A DNA stretch of 64,000 nt from Amoebophrya sp. A120 (Eukaryota > Sar > Dinophyceae > Syndiniales > Amoebophryaceae), in the NCBI GenBank assembly GCA_905178155.1, contig CAJINV010000004.1:8516882-8580881 (forward strand). The letters are read 5' to 3'. The notes beneath the pieces are model-generated. The model had not been told where the DNA came from and made no database searches. It saw nothing but the letters and a program-made list of their open reading frames with translations. Shown here piece after piece: positions 46,401 through 56,148 of this stretch (its first letter is position 1; each line of letters begins with the position of its first letter). A program made the translations under genes and the position numbers.

Positions 46401-48316
46401 AAGCACTCAGAGCAGCTGTAACGCATCAGAGGTACAACTTCGGAGGATCATGCCGCCCGGAGGATGATCTCCTCAAAACTTATCAAAAAAAAAAAACGAA
46501 TTGTGCAGCTCCACAACAAGAATCTAGGTTTTCGTGGCAGCAGAAGCGCAAACGATTTTGTCTCAAATGTGGTGCAGGTGGATGTTTCTACGTTTTTGAT
46601 ACCCAGTGGCATTTTCGACGGGTTCTTGATCTCGTTTTTCAGCTTCCAATAGCGGAACTCTTTCACAAGGGAGTCGAGCTCCTCCTGTTTCGCAGCTATC
46701 TCGTTATCCTTCTGCTGCTGAATCCTTAATTTTGCTTTCCCCAGTTTTTTTTGCTCGTCTTGGAGTTGCTTGAGTTCGGTGTCGATCCGCTTCACCCGGG
46801 GGGCGACTTCCTTGTACTTCTGACCGAGTGACCACGTGTCTTTGCATATCCGGAGGAAAAAAAACGTCCCTACCCCAGAGTTGTCATGCTAAACAGAAGT
46901 ACGGACTCCAAGTATGCCCACGCGCGGTTAGGCTACGTGGCCAAGTTTGTCATGCGTGACTCCGAAAACTTGAACGTTCTGCAGCTGTGTTTCAAAGTTC
47001 CCCTCTTGGCTCTGGGATGGGCACGTTCACACACAGGATACTGAACTTCTCCGGGATCGCAAACAACGCACAGCTTGCGGGAGGCTGGGCCACGTAGAGC
47101 CACTTCATGTTGGACGACGTCCAGGCAGCTTGTGGAACGACGAAACAGGAGTTCATCAAACGCTTGGCATATCCTGTGAAAAAGGGTCGCCCCAGTCTCA
47201 CGACATGCAAAGTCACAAGCACGTCGAATGCAGACACACGGAGGTCGTTTCCAGCGTATCCGTATTCTAGTTGCGGGGATGTGAAATAAAGTTCTGTACT
47301 TAGTTTATCCATTGGCGCTCCTGCGCTACACCAGCAACAAAAATTTATTCGAAAACCTCGGTTATAGCTTGCAGTTATTCATCGGAGTCACGAGCATTTG
47401 CACAGTAGAAGGAATAAATGCACCACAAACAAAGCATCAGCGGGGGCATTTGCATGACAAGCCTGGCCCTTTTCTGCTGCCGGGGCCTTTATCTTTTTCA
47501 CAGGATAAGACGTCGGGATTCCTCAAACTCACCGTTGCGAAGACCACAATTTCCCGGATTGCGCGCTTCTTCACCCCTATCAGCGGCTGATATGTGTTTG
47601 TTTGTCTTTCTTGTACTACTTGTGTAACCAATGCAGCCGAAATTTCCATCAACATATGCACCTCGGTAGAGCAACACCACTCCTTCCCTTTTGCATGACT
47701 AAGTATGACGACAATGCCTTACAAAAGCTGCGCAGGGGCAGAATAAACATACCGTAACTGACTCGTCTAGCGGTAGTTTCTTCACGATCAGCTTTCGCCC
47801 GAGTGTGGTACCCTCTCCGACCATAACGAAAAGGTCGTCGCGGTCGGTCAGGAGCGGCTTTACGTTCAACACATTGTATGCAAACGGCGGATCGTCGAAA
47901 CGCAATTTCTCCTTACCGTTGATCTTTGTCTTGGCGGAACTAGCAAAAAGAATTCGTCGTCTTCGTTCCTAATATCCAAGAAAAAAACATTGTAGGTGTA
48001 GTAACTTTCTTGGAGGATTAGCATTACAAATTTCTCTGGCATGACAGCTACAGCAAAAACCTGTCATGCGCAGATAGTACGTGAAAAGGAAAACGCCCTT
48101 TAGCTTAATGGACCCTATGACGCATGCCAGGCATGACAGACGCAATCATCTTGCATGTTGCGCATCACAAATTTCAACTAACAACATTTTTTTCTTGGAT
48201 AGTTCCTGCTCTGGTGTTAGTGGCTCGACGCTGTCGTCTTCGTCCTCGACTTCCTCGACGTCCTCAACGTCGGTTGGGGAGGGCGGCTCTTCCATCCTAC
48301 CCATTTTCGGCGGCAT
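43447..48316 (-). CDS. Divergent protein kinase with a coiled-coil insert
   Basis: About 13 exons starting at Met 48316 (MPPKMGRMEEPPSP) give about 745 aa. The N-lobe shows VGEGTTLGRKLIVKKL (glycine-loop-like and candidate lysines). A Lys/Gln/Glu-rich coiled coil (KRIDTELKQLQDEQKKLGKA onwards) is inserted before the helix that leads into FRNLHRDLKPDNFGLLDADV, the catalytic loop with Asp and Asn intact. A weak match to the later hydrophobic helix is YAMVGVLFCMIW. I see no clear DFG motif, so activity may be altered or a small exon is missed. The C-terminal 250 residues are unrecognised. The catalytic loop is restored only by removing an intron flanked by the repeat TGGAGA (46027-46032 and 46218-46223). 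GT-AG introns lie at about 47752-47587 and 46606-46302. Several C-lobe exon edges are uncertain. Confidence 0.7.
43520..43725. mobile_element. Introner element, family IV, diverged
   Basis: Flanked by atccg on both sides; left end GTGAAAAAACGTCCC, right end weakly inverted (CTGAAACTTTTT). Lacks the TAT/ATA ends. Removal joins GCSG|SAPM at the end of the kinase gene. Confidence 0.65.
44479..44763. mobile_element. Introner element, family I, variant ends
   Basis: Perfect flank ttctc. The inverted repeat carries matching insertions on both arms (CTGGGTCTGATTCTG left, CAGACCGAGACCCAG right). Removal joins DFGE|SKVL in the kinase gene. Confidence 0.88.
46848..47038. mobile_element. Introner element, family IV
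   Basis: Ends TATCCGGAGGAAAAAAAACG and CACGTTCACACACAGGATA. Flanks match poorly. Removal joins EKFR|DTWS in the kinase gene. Confidence 0.72.
47170..47507. mobile_element. Introner element, family IV, junction unresolved
   Basis: Ends TATCCTGTGAAAAAGGG and CTTTTTCACAGGATA are clear inverted repeats. Flanks do not match, and simple removal with a 5-bp duplication gives a stop; the frame-consistent join needs the cut moved by one base. It contains a Met-initiated frame (MDKLSTELYF) that runs into the next exon. Confidence 0.65.
47970..48201. mobile_element. Introner element, family III
   Basis: Ends TAATATCCAAGAAAAAAAC and GTTTTTTTCTTGGATA type; perfect flank gttcc. Removal joins PEQE|RRRR near the kinase N-terminus. 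Confidence 0.88.
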
Positions 48317-50405
48317 CCTATTGACGTGCAGGTGCTGGCAGCACCAAGACGGCGGTCCCAGTGACTATAGTGCTTCTAAGGGCACTATTGCTAGTAGCTA
48401 GGCGGGCCGCCAAATATTATAAGTACTTGATGAAGTAGAAGATGGAAAGTCCTTAGCTGAAGACCTTCCGCTGAGCAGGTCAATACGAGATAATAATTTT
48501 ACAGAGTCGTACAAGTTTATTTTAGTAAAGAAAATACCAAACCTATTCTCGAAATCAAAGATTTATCATACACTAACCAAGAGTATTGTAGAAAAAAAAC
48601 CGCCATCAGATTCGCGAAGGAGAAACTTGCTCAGCCCCCGCGGTATCAGAGGTTTTAACAATACAAACGCCTTGTTAAGCTCCGTTTGTCTTAGTACACC
48701 TAAATAAAAACCGTTTTGCACTGCAAAAGCCTTCGGCTTCGAGGCGTTCGGAAGAATACCGTTGCGCCATTGTACATTGTGGTACGAATATACGGCACCC
48801 GTGTGCAAGTACTTGTTCTAGTGCAATGTAGAAAGAATCAATATCAAAATGAAAATAGATATTTCAGTAGGTCACTGTACTAGTCGGGGCGCGGAGCACG
48901 ATCTTAGAGCCAGTAGGCAACGTAGGGGGCCTGGTAACGAACCGAAAGCAACCTGAGTTGCAACAGCCTTTTAGTGTCAAACAAGAGCGTAACGTCAATG
49001 AATAACAATAACAAGATCAAGCTCTAAGATAGTACTTAAAACCACCTGCTTCACATCTTAGAAAAAAAAGGAAGGCCTTGACTTTGAAATCGCTCGCAGG
49101 CGTGGAAGTCGAAGTTTTTTTCGCAAACGCAAAGAGTAAGAGCGAAGAAGATTCAAAAAAAATGATCGTCAAAACCGAAGTCGCGGTGTCGCCGTAATGA
49201 TAAAATCCATGGATGGAGGGAGAAGTGTCGCCGTGATTGGAGATTGCGCTCGTTTGCTGGACGCGCAGACCATGAGAGTTTTTGATACCTATGCTGCAAG
49301 TACAAATTCTTCAGCCTTTGCTCTAGGACGTACAGCGTGCATAATATCTACTTACTTTCACAAGCCTATACTTGCTCCTTGCGGACGAAAATTTCCAGGA
49401 TGGTCAGTGCTTCAGCTTTTGACGTTGTTGATCACGGTACTAAAGCTTCCATCAAGGCTAGCAGAGGATGACATGAGACGAAACAAATTTGCCTGGTGTT
49501 CCGAGCCGTTGAAAACTGCGACAAGCTTGTCTTCCTTACGGGAGATGGGTAAGCCGCAAGAGGAGCGAAAAAATAAACCGTTCCGCTAAGCACACACAGA
49601 CAATGGGCTCGGCAGTCTGTGAGCTTCTCAACAGCAAGAGCAAGTTGTAGAAGTTGGGATCGCGAGGGTACAGTACTTACCCACAAGGCGCGCTGTGTCT
49701 AGTCGCCAAGCTGTAGCTAAAATGGAAAAGAAAAAAGCACCCAAAGGTCGGTGTGGAAGGACATATAATCTGCGATTTCTGAAAAAGCATCGTTTGAACC
49801 GCTAAGAAAAAACGGCTAAGCTGATCGTAGAATGGCGTGTGTGGGTGTGACTATCCTTATGTGTGCTTGTCGTGCTTCCAATGAGCGACGCGAGTACGAG
49901 GGAGTCTCGCGTCCACGAACAACGATACGAGTGTCCTCGGTCGACCCGACAAGCCGATCATGTCTGAGCTTGAATTGCGAAATCGACAAAATCGAAATCC
50001 TGCCTGAGTATACAAGGAAAATCGATCCATCTTGTGTGAGGCTGCGGAGGACGACACAATCAAACAAAGCTTTTTAGCTTCCGGCTTCTTGGTGCTGAGG
50101 ACCAAATCCAAACTGAGTGAACCAGGAACAAAAGCGCTGCGAGCAACGATAACGCCATTGATCCACATCAAGTTTTAAGTGCACAACATTACACACCGCA
50201 GGTGGTCCAGAGCATTTTCTATACACCGGGGAGGCGTGATTGATGTCATGGTCAACATCGATTTCATTCTCAGCAAAAAGGCCGCGATTGTCTTCCGTAA
50301 TCTTCTTCTAGGTCATTACAGTATTCCTTGAGCAGGACGGGCTCCTGCGATAATAAATCTCTATCTTTCGTATTTCCGTTTCTCAGATCTACCTCGGTAC
50401 CTGAT
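48317..50405. other. Long intergenic region, no supported gene
   Basis: Two kb without a recognisable gene. Short open frames exist on both strands (for example plus 49036-49197 ending MIVKTEVAVSP, and plus 49832-50077). None has known motifs. This spans the 5' side of the kinase and the 3' side of paralogue C. Confidence 0.4.
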
Positions 50406-53257
50406 TTATTCCTCACCGGCGGGGTTCTCGTCTTCCATTCCTCCTTCTTCGTCCTCGGAGCTCTCTTCCTCGGCGTCCTCCGAGTCTTCTTTTGAAGCAG
50501 ATGCAGTGGCTTCGATTCGAACTGCAACCGTGATGTCGAGCGGCTTGTTCTGCGAGATGCCATTCGTGCGTCGATGCTTTTCAACAGAACGCACCACATC
50601 GAACCACGAATCATGAGAGCGGAGAACTCGGTGCACAGGCGAGGGCTCAGACGCTGCGTCGATCGATACTTCTTGTTCTTCCTGCTCCTCCTCAGTCGAG
50701 CCTCTCGCGCATGCAGCAGAGGCTGTGGTTCCCACGGGGTCGTCACTACCCCATCTTCTATCAAATGCAAAAGTGTCTGGGTCTGGAAGATTGCAACTTG
50801 TGATGCTGTTTCTGCATTCTAAAAAAAATCTGTATTGCATGACCAGCAAGAGGGGTCCAGTTTGTGCTACATGGAGAGGGTACTTCTCATGCGGGATAGG
50901 CATCAGAAAGCCCGCTAAAAATCTGTGATGCCAAGTTATGGCGCATTACAGACGTCATATGTCATGTAAAATCTGCATGACAAGTCTGGCACTCTTCCAG
51001 ACCCAGACATTTTTACATTTGATATCTTCCGCTGGCGCACAACTTCTTGTTCTTTTTTTCCGGCACATCGTCCTCGTACATTCCGTCCACCCAAAACGTC
51101 AGCTTGTGCGAGTGCCACTTCGTGTAGTCCTCGTCGTTGCAAAGGGTCGAGTAGCTGGGAAAGGCTTGCTTGATCCGCGGCAGAATCCGAAGCAACTCCT
51201 GCGACGCCTCCGTCCGACTTTCCTTGATAATCCGAACAACCACGCGCAGGTGGTCCGCGAAATCGGTGGCGCTTGGCTCCGAATCCGGCAGGAATTCAAA
51301 TTCTTTGTGGGCGTACTGCACTACACCTTGCTCCTCGCCACAATCTGTCTTTTCTTCATCTGCAGTTCGGTGTCGCGGATACGAAATCCTAACGATTTCA
51401 AACTCTTGCACTACCGTTTCGGTTTTCTTGTGCGCTTGTAATTCCCGACTTGCCGATGCTTCTTGAAGATCCTGCTCGGTTTCCAGAAAGTCTTGATGGC
51501 TGCCGGCGGATTCTTCTTCCTCACTGCCTCGGGGAGATGCCGGTGGCGACAAAACTCTGGAACGCCGCTCGATGCCGATCTTCATGACGTCCAACCCACC
51601 TGCCTCTTCGTCTCGTTGGGTCGTGTTCGAACAACACTCGACTCTGGCTAGTATCGGAACGCGCACCACCTTGTCATCGCTTCGCGGCATGCAGCAAGAT
51701 GGTACCAGCGTTGGAAACGCGGATTCGCGCGCGGCCGCCCGAAATCGCCATTCGCAGCCAACCAGCGTTCCAGCGACCGGATCTAGGTCAAGTGCAGTGC
51801 TGGGTGAAAAAGATGGGGTAGTGAACCTGATTCGCGGATCCCGAAACCAGGACTTGTACGACAACTCAAAATCAGTACACTTGTCCTTCATTTCAATGTC
51901 AAGCGATCCTGCAGGTAGAAATCCGAAGTGCTGCTGCAACTTCTCCGATACTGCAGCCACCTCCGCTTGCGCCATCGCATTACACTTGCGCGACAGCGCG
52001 CTGCACAATTCCTCCTCTGGAGAATCATCAGAAATTTCTCCGCGGCTATCGAGAGTTTCTAGAAGGTCACCTGTTGTATAGAAATCGTTCATTGAATTAT
52101 TTACAATGTGAATAAAACTGAATAGTACAGATTATCTAGCCCCAAAAGCAAGAAATCTCACGACTGTGCGCGCCTCTTTTTCAACGAAACGAGTTCTTAC
52201 CAGCTTCGTGATTTTCCATGTACTGGCGATAGCTTTCATCCGTAAATTTGAAATCCGCATCATTTATCTGCACCCGTATTTGGTCGCGCAGCAGCACTTC
52301 ACCACCGACGTTTTTCAAGCGGTACTTCACCTCGAAACTCGGGTTCCAGCTCTCGATTCTTCGACACAATAATCTATGATAAGCCATTGCGTGCATCGAG
52401 TCGGGTGCTCCGTGCAGCGTCTCGTCGTCGTCGCCGAGGTCCCCGTAGGCGTGGCTCAACAGGACTTCGAAGCCGTCGGAGACGCGCCGCAGCCAACGGA
52501 ATGCTCGGTCCAAGATGTCTTTTTTCTTGTGCAGCTTCTCATACAGGCTGTCGAAGAACGGTTTGTTCTGCAGCAAGAACTTGTCGAACTCGATCAGCTT
52601 GTCAATACGGTGCAGTTCCAACTGGAGGCTGCCGTCGTCGGATAACTCGCTGTCGGGAACAGACTCGTCGGATAACTCGCCGTCGTCGGATAACCCGTCG
52701 TCGGATAACTCGCTGTCGTCGGGACCAGACTCGCTCGACTCGTCGGATAACCCGTCGTCGGATAACTCGCCGTCGTTTCGGGAAGTTTCATCTTGGCCCT
52801 GCACCGCGGTTCCGGAAGAAGCAGATTCGTGTGGCTTGGCATCATTCCCGGATGTTGACATGCTGCAGGGAGGGTCCTCGTCGAGTCCAACGGAGTTCGC
52901 CACGGCATCCACAAACTTATGTTTCGACAAGTACTTGAACCCTGGGGCGACGACGGTCAGCGAAGTGCCACTACCCATCCGGAAAGCTGGCGGCGCCGGG
53001 TCGCCCACGGCTTGTTTCGGCTGCACCCCAGCGGTGACGCCGGCGGCGGCTCGCACCTTCTCGATGAGGGCGGGAAAGTCCGCACCGCCCGGTTCCCAGT
53101 TCATGGCCTTTTCCATAGCGGACCGGGAGAAGAAGGCTCCCTCCTCTTCGAGGCGAAAGGTTTGCGGAAGGGCAAAGATCTCCTCATAATTGGCGTCCTC
53201 CGCGAAGAGGAACGCAACAGATGAGTTCTCTATCATCTTGTGTGCGTCGAATGACAT
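50406..53257 (-). CDS. Paralogue C of the unrecognised three-member family
   Basis: Three exons (53257-52201, 52070-51025, 50753-50406) give 816 aa. Blocks: FRLEEEGAFFSRSAMEKAMN near the N-terminus followed by WEPGGADF; an acidic repeat region built on ELSDDG/LSDES units (52630-52776); LHRIDKLIEFDKFL; NVGGEVLLRDQIRVQI; ALSRKCNAMAQAEVAAVSEK then LQQHFGFLPA; FPSYSTLCND with LTFWVDGMYEDDV; and SWFDVVRSVEKHRRTN, followed by a long acidic tail absent from A and B. One GT-AG intron (52200-52071, phase 1) and one introner element interrupt it. It is most similar to B. No targeting signal. Function unknown; the repeated block order and conserved Trp-Asp-Val end suggest a defined domain architecture rather than disorder. 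Confidence 0.85.
50759..51024. mobile_element. Introner element, family I
   Basis: Complete ends, perfect flank tcttc. Removal joins ASGR|WGSD in paralogue C. Interior subgroup as at 8716 and 63609. Confidence 0.92.
52630..52776. repeat. Short tandem repeat inside paralogue C
   Basis: Units around GTCGTCGGATAACTCG of about 15-18 bp repeat with variants (CCCGTC, CTCGCTGTC). They encode the acidic ELSDDG/LSDES stretch in paralogue C and are absent from A and B. Confidence 0.9.
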
Positions 53258-54259
53258 CGTGTTGAACTCTTCAACTGCTTAGAAATTATGGTTTCCAATC
53301 AAAATAAAAGACTCTCAGCGATTTTCTAGCGAGAGGTTTGGGGTTAAAGTTAATAAAACATTCCTGTTCTATGCTGTTACTTACTCATCACCAGTGTATT
53401 CCGAGAAAACATCAAACAAAACCTGTAGTTTGCTGTGTCGATTTTGATGCAAGGTTTCGACTTCCACTCCAAACGAAGCCTGTCTTTTTCGAAGTACTTA
53501 CACATGCGGACAGCGAAGCGTTTCGAATACAGCAAATACGCCTTCTCCTTGTAATTCCGCCACGTTCGACAAACGGACAAAGGAGCGACCTCATGAGAAA
53601 CAAACTACAGAAAACAAAAGCAACCACCACTTGGCTGACGACACATTGCTCGCTCTTTTTTCCTGCTTTCACTCGCACGCCACTACGAAGAAACTCTCGT
53701 CTCTACAAACAAAAGAGAACCGAGTATCAATTTGATTGTGTTACAAGATGAGAAACACAGCCGCATGCTCTTTCAAGGCAATTCTGGTGCGGCCAAAGTG
53801 CAAAGATGCCGTGCCTTTCATGCGCTTTCTTTCTCGTCTGTGCGTAGAGGAAGCTGCACCCAGCGGACAACTTTGCACATCACATATTAAATTTGAAAAC
53901 TAACAAAACGAGCTGTTTACCCTGAGTTTTGCTCCTTCGAAACAATCATACAGTGATTCTCTCTGGTTTTGCGTTTTTCGAAAGAATCTATACACTGACA
54001 TAGGTGCGACGGTACATAGCGGTCGTCCACTCGAAAGTGACAAGGGTATAGGAAGAGGAGCGTCAAAACTGAAATCTAGGAGTAAAGGGTGACGTTGAAT
54101 CAAATCTTCGTCCGTGCCTCTGAACTGAAGGATCGAAGCAAGGTTTTCCCCGCGGCTTGGCACTTACGCACGACCCATAGATAGGTATATTGTGTTCGTC
54201 AAAGGTATCAGCAAACGTTCGACTACTTTTTGATGATGCTACAGCCTATGCACCAATTT
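53258..54259. other. Intergenic, no supported gene
   Basis: Contains the CTTTCACTCGCACGCC segment noted upstream of paralogue B. Short ORFs only. Confidence 0.5.
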
Positions 54260-54709
54260 TCACAGCTTATAGAAGGCCTGCCTCGCCAAAACCGCCCCAC
54301 GGGGCAGTTTGAGCGCCTTCGGCTTGACCGCCATCAGCTTCGGCTTGAGCGCCTTCGCCACCCGTTTCAAAACCACCGCACGGGGCGGCTTCGGCTTGAC
54401 CGCCATCAGCTTCGGCTTGACCGCCATTTTAGGCGCCTTCTGCATCTTTGCCATGACTTTCATGGCCTTCTGCATCTTCTTGTTCTGCACCAAATTTTGC
54501 TCGGCGCCCGTGGAAGGATTTTCTTGTTTCGCAGCGCCGGTGTTCATCAAATCCGCCCAAACCTTGTCGAACACGAACTTCTTGTTCGGAACATGTTTTT
54601 TGAAGACTTTCTCCAACCCGGAACGGGTGACAAAGAAAACAGGACCTTTCACGCGGGGGCCGGCCTTCTCACCGGAGCTGGTCTGTTCGGCGGAGCGCGA
54701 CGTTGCCAT
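54260..54709 (-). CDS. Small basic protein with AVKPK repeats
   Basis: A single 149-aa exon with no intron. The first 75 residues look globular (GPVFFVTRSGLEKVFKKHV then FVFDKVWADLM). The rest is basic and repetitive: MQKAMKVMAKMQKA followed by three LMAVKPK/KMAVKPK units and PRGAVL/PRAVVL pairs. The tail resembles the Ala/Lys/Pro-rich tails of H1-like or other chromatin proteins, and MKVMAKM resembles Met/Lys repeats of dinoflagellate basic proteins; DNA binding is inference. It lacks features that would let me call it a dinoflagellate viral nucleoprotein. The start at 54709 is the first Met. Confidence 0.7.
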   Translation of the reverse strand: MATSRSAEQTSSGEKAGPRVKGPVFFVTRSGLEKVFKKHVPNKKFVFDKVWADLMNTGAAKQENPSTGAEQNLVQNKKMQKAMKVMAKMQKAPKMAVKPKLMAVKPKPPRAVVLKRVAKALKPKLMAVKPKALKLPRGAVLARQAFYKL

Positions 54710-55471
54710 TTGGTGGGTTGTTTTTCAGGTAATAGTTTTTCCTTCTCAACAAGTAGCCAACTGCAAGTGGGACAGCGTCGAGGAGCAACGATGCCTACAG
54801 AAAAAACGCACTGTACAAGAATTGGAGTCGGTCTTGTCGATGTTGAAGTTCGATTTTGTCCACCCTCATAAGTAGCACGTCCATTGTTTTTCGAATGAAG
54901 AAAAAATACCGACGACAAATAACGAAAATCACTCGTGGTCGAAAAACGAAGAAGAATGTCCAACAGGTCTCACCAAGACATCAAGTACACAAACTACAGA
55001 GTCCATAAGCGATTTATTTGTCACTCGTGGTCTATCATTTCAACCAGCTGCTGCTGCCCAGGCGGTCTTCGATGCAGTAAAAAACGACAGAAGAAGCACT
55101 GTGATGGACATAACGAGGACAGTTGAAGAGAAAACAACAAGATTGATTAGCTCATTCAGGTCAAGCTTGACACAGAAATGCAGCCTCCAAAGTCGTAGCT
55201 GCAAGAAGCCATTTTTTAGGAATCGTCGTTTGCTGTTCCAAAAGTTCTACAAAAAAAAAACACGAGCTGGCTCGTTCGATTTATTTTCATAATTTCTAAA
55301 AAACGACGTGCATAACTCAAGGTCATTGTCATTTGTTCTCTGCATGTGATTGGTGGAGGTGGGACGACGATCAGGAACTACATGAGTACTCCGCACATTG
55401 GCGAGCGTCAAATCCATTTAAACAAGCTTTGGTCGGAATCCAGGACAATACTCTTCTTGATTTTACTATTT
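54710..55471. other. Intergenic, no supported gene
   Basis: A+T-rich, with no recognisable coding sequence. Leads into the snap-back repeat. Confidence 0.5.
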
Positions 55472-55834
55472 CGAGACGTTCCTACCGGGCTATCCAGAGC
55501 CACACACCCGTCACGCCCTATGGCATGATGGGAAAGAGAGCGAGGGCCGAAGGGTCCCTCACCGTAGAGACAGCCAGAAGGGATGCCTCTACGCCCCCTC
55601 CACACGCCGCAGCGCCGGCGGCCCGAAGAACCCAGGGAAGCATGCTGACATGATGAATTCGGGCAACCGGGCTGAGGGACCAAAGAGCCCTCGACCAGCT
55701 CCACGGAGGGGGCGTAGAGGCATCCCTTCTGGCTGTCTCTACGGTGAGGGACCCTTCGGCCCTCGCTCTCTTTCCCATCATGCCATAGGGCGTGACGGGT
55801 GTGTGGCTCTGGATAGCCCGGTAGGAACGTCTCG
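55472..55834. repeat. Snap-back element with arms of about 130 bp
   Basis: Left arm 55472-55601 and right arm 55705-55834 are inverted copies carrying GTAGAGGCATCCCTTCTGGC, GAGGGACCCTTCGGCCCTCG and TTTCCCATCATGCC. The loop is about 100 bp. Both strands therefore show the same spurious ORFs. Confidence 0.93.
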
Positions 55835-56059
55835 GAAGACCGATGCACCCCGGTGCACCATTTTCGAGTAAGTGACGGCAAGTGCTTTCGCACATCGGAA
55901 AAGGGCTGGCAGATCCCTGGTAAGCAAATGCACGGGGTACGACTGGACCCGCTCTCCATGCGGGGGTCGTGCCAAAAATCTTTACGTCCCACCCGCCCAC
56001 CCGTTACGCTGTTTCTTCGCGCCCGCGAGCGGTCACTCGCGGTGACAGAAGAACGATCA

Positions 56060-56140
56060 GGGAGGGGGCGTAGAGGCATCCCTTCTGGCTGTCTCTACGG
56101 TGAGGGACCCTTCGGCCCTCGCTCTCTTTCCCATCATGCC
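56060..56140. repeat. Partial third copy of the snap-back arm
   Basis: Matches the right arm from GGGGGCGTAGAGGCATCCC to TTTCCCATCATGCC in the same orientation. It ends a few bases before the stop of the acetyltransferase gene, and CCCATCATGCC recurs at 56160 inside that gene's last codons. Confidence 0.9.
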
Positions 56141-56148
56141 GTCGTTGT

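Noticed and set aside
47165-47312. Met-initiated frame MDKLSTELYF as the start of the kinase gene
   Set aside because: It lies inside a family IV element with inverted ends, and upstream exons continue the kinase N-lobe to Met 48316.
54260-54709. Calling the AVKPK protein a dinoflagellate viral nucleoprotein (DVNP)
   Set aside because: Only general basic character is shared; I cannot see a DVNP core motif.
55478-56079. 223-codon and 160-codon minus-strand ORFs
   Set aside because: They run through the inverted arms of the snap-back repeat and mirror each other; not supported as genes.
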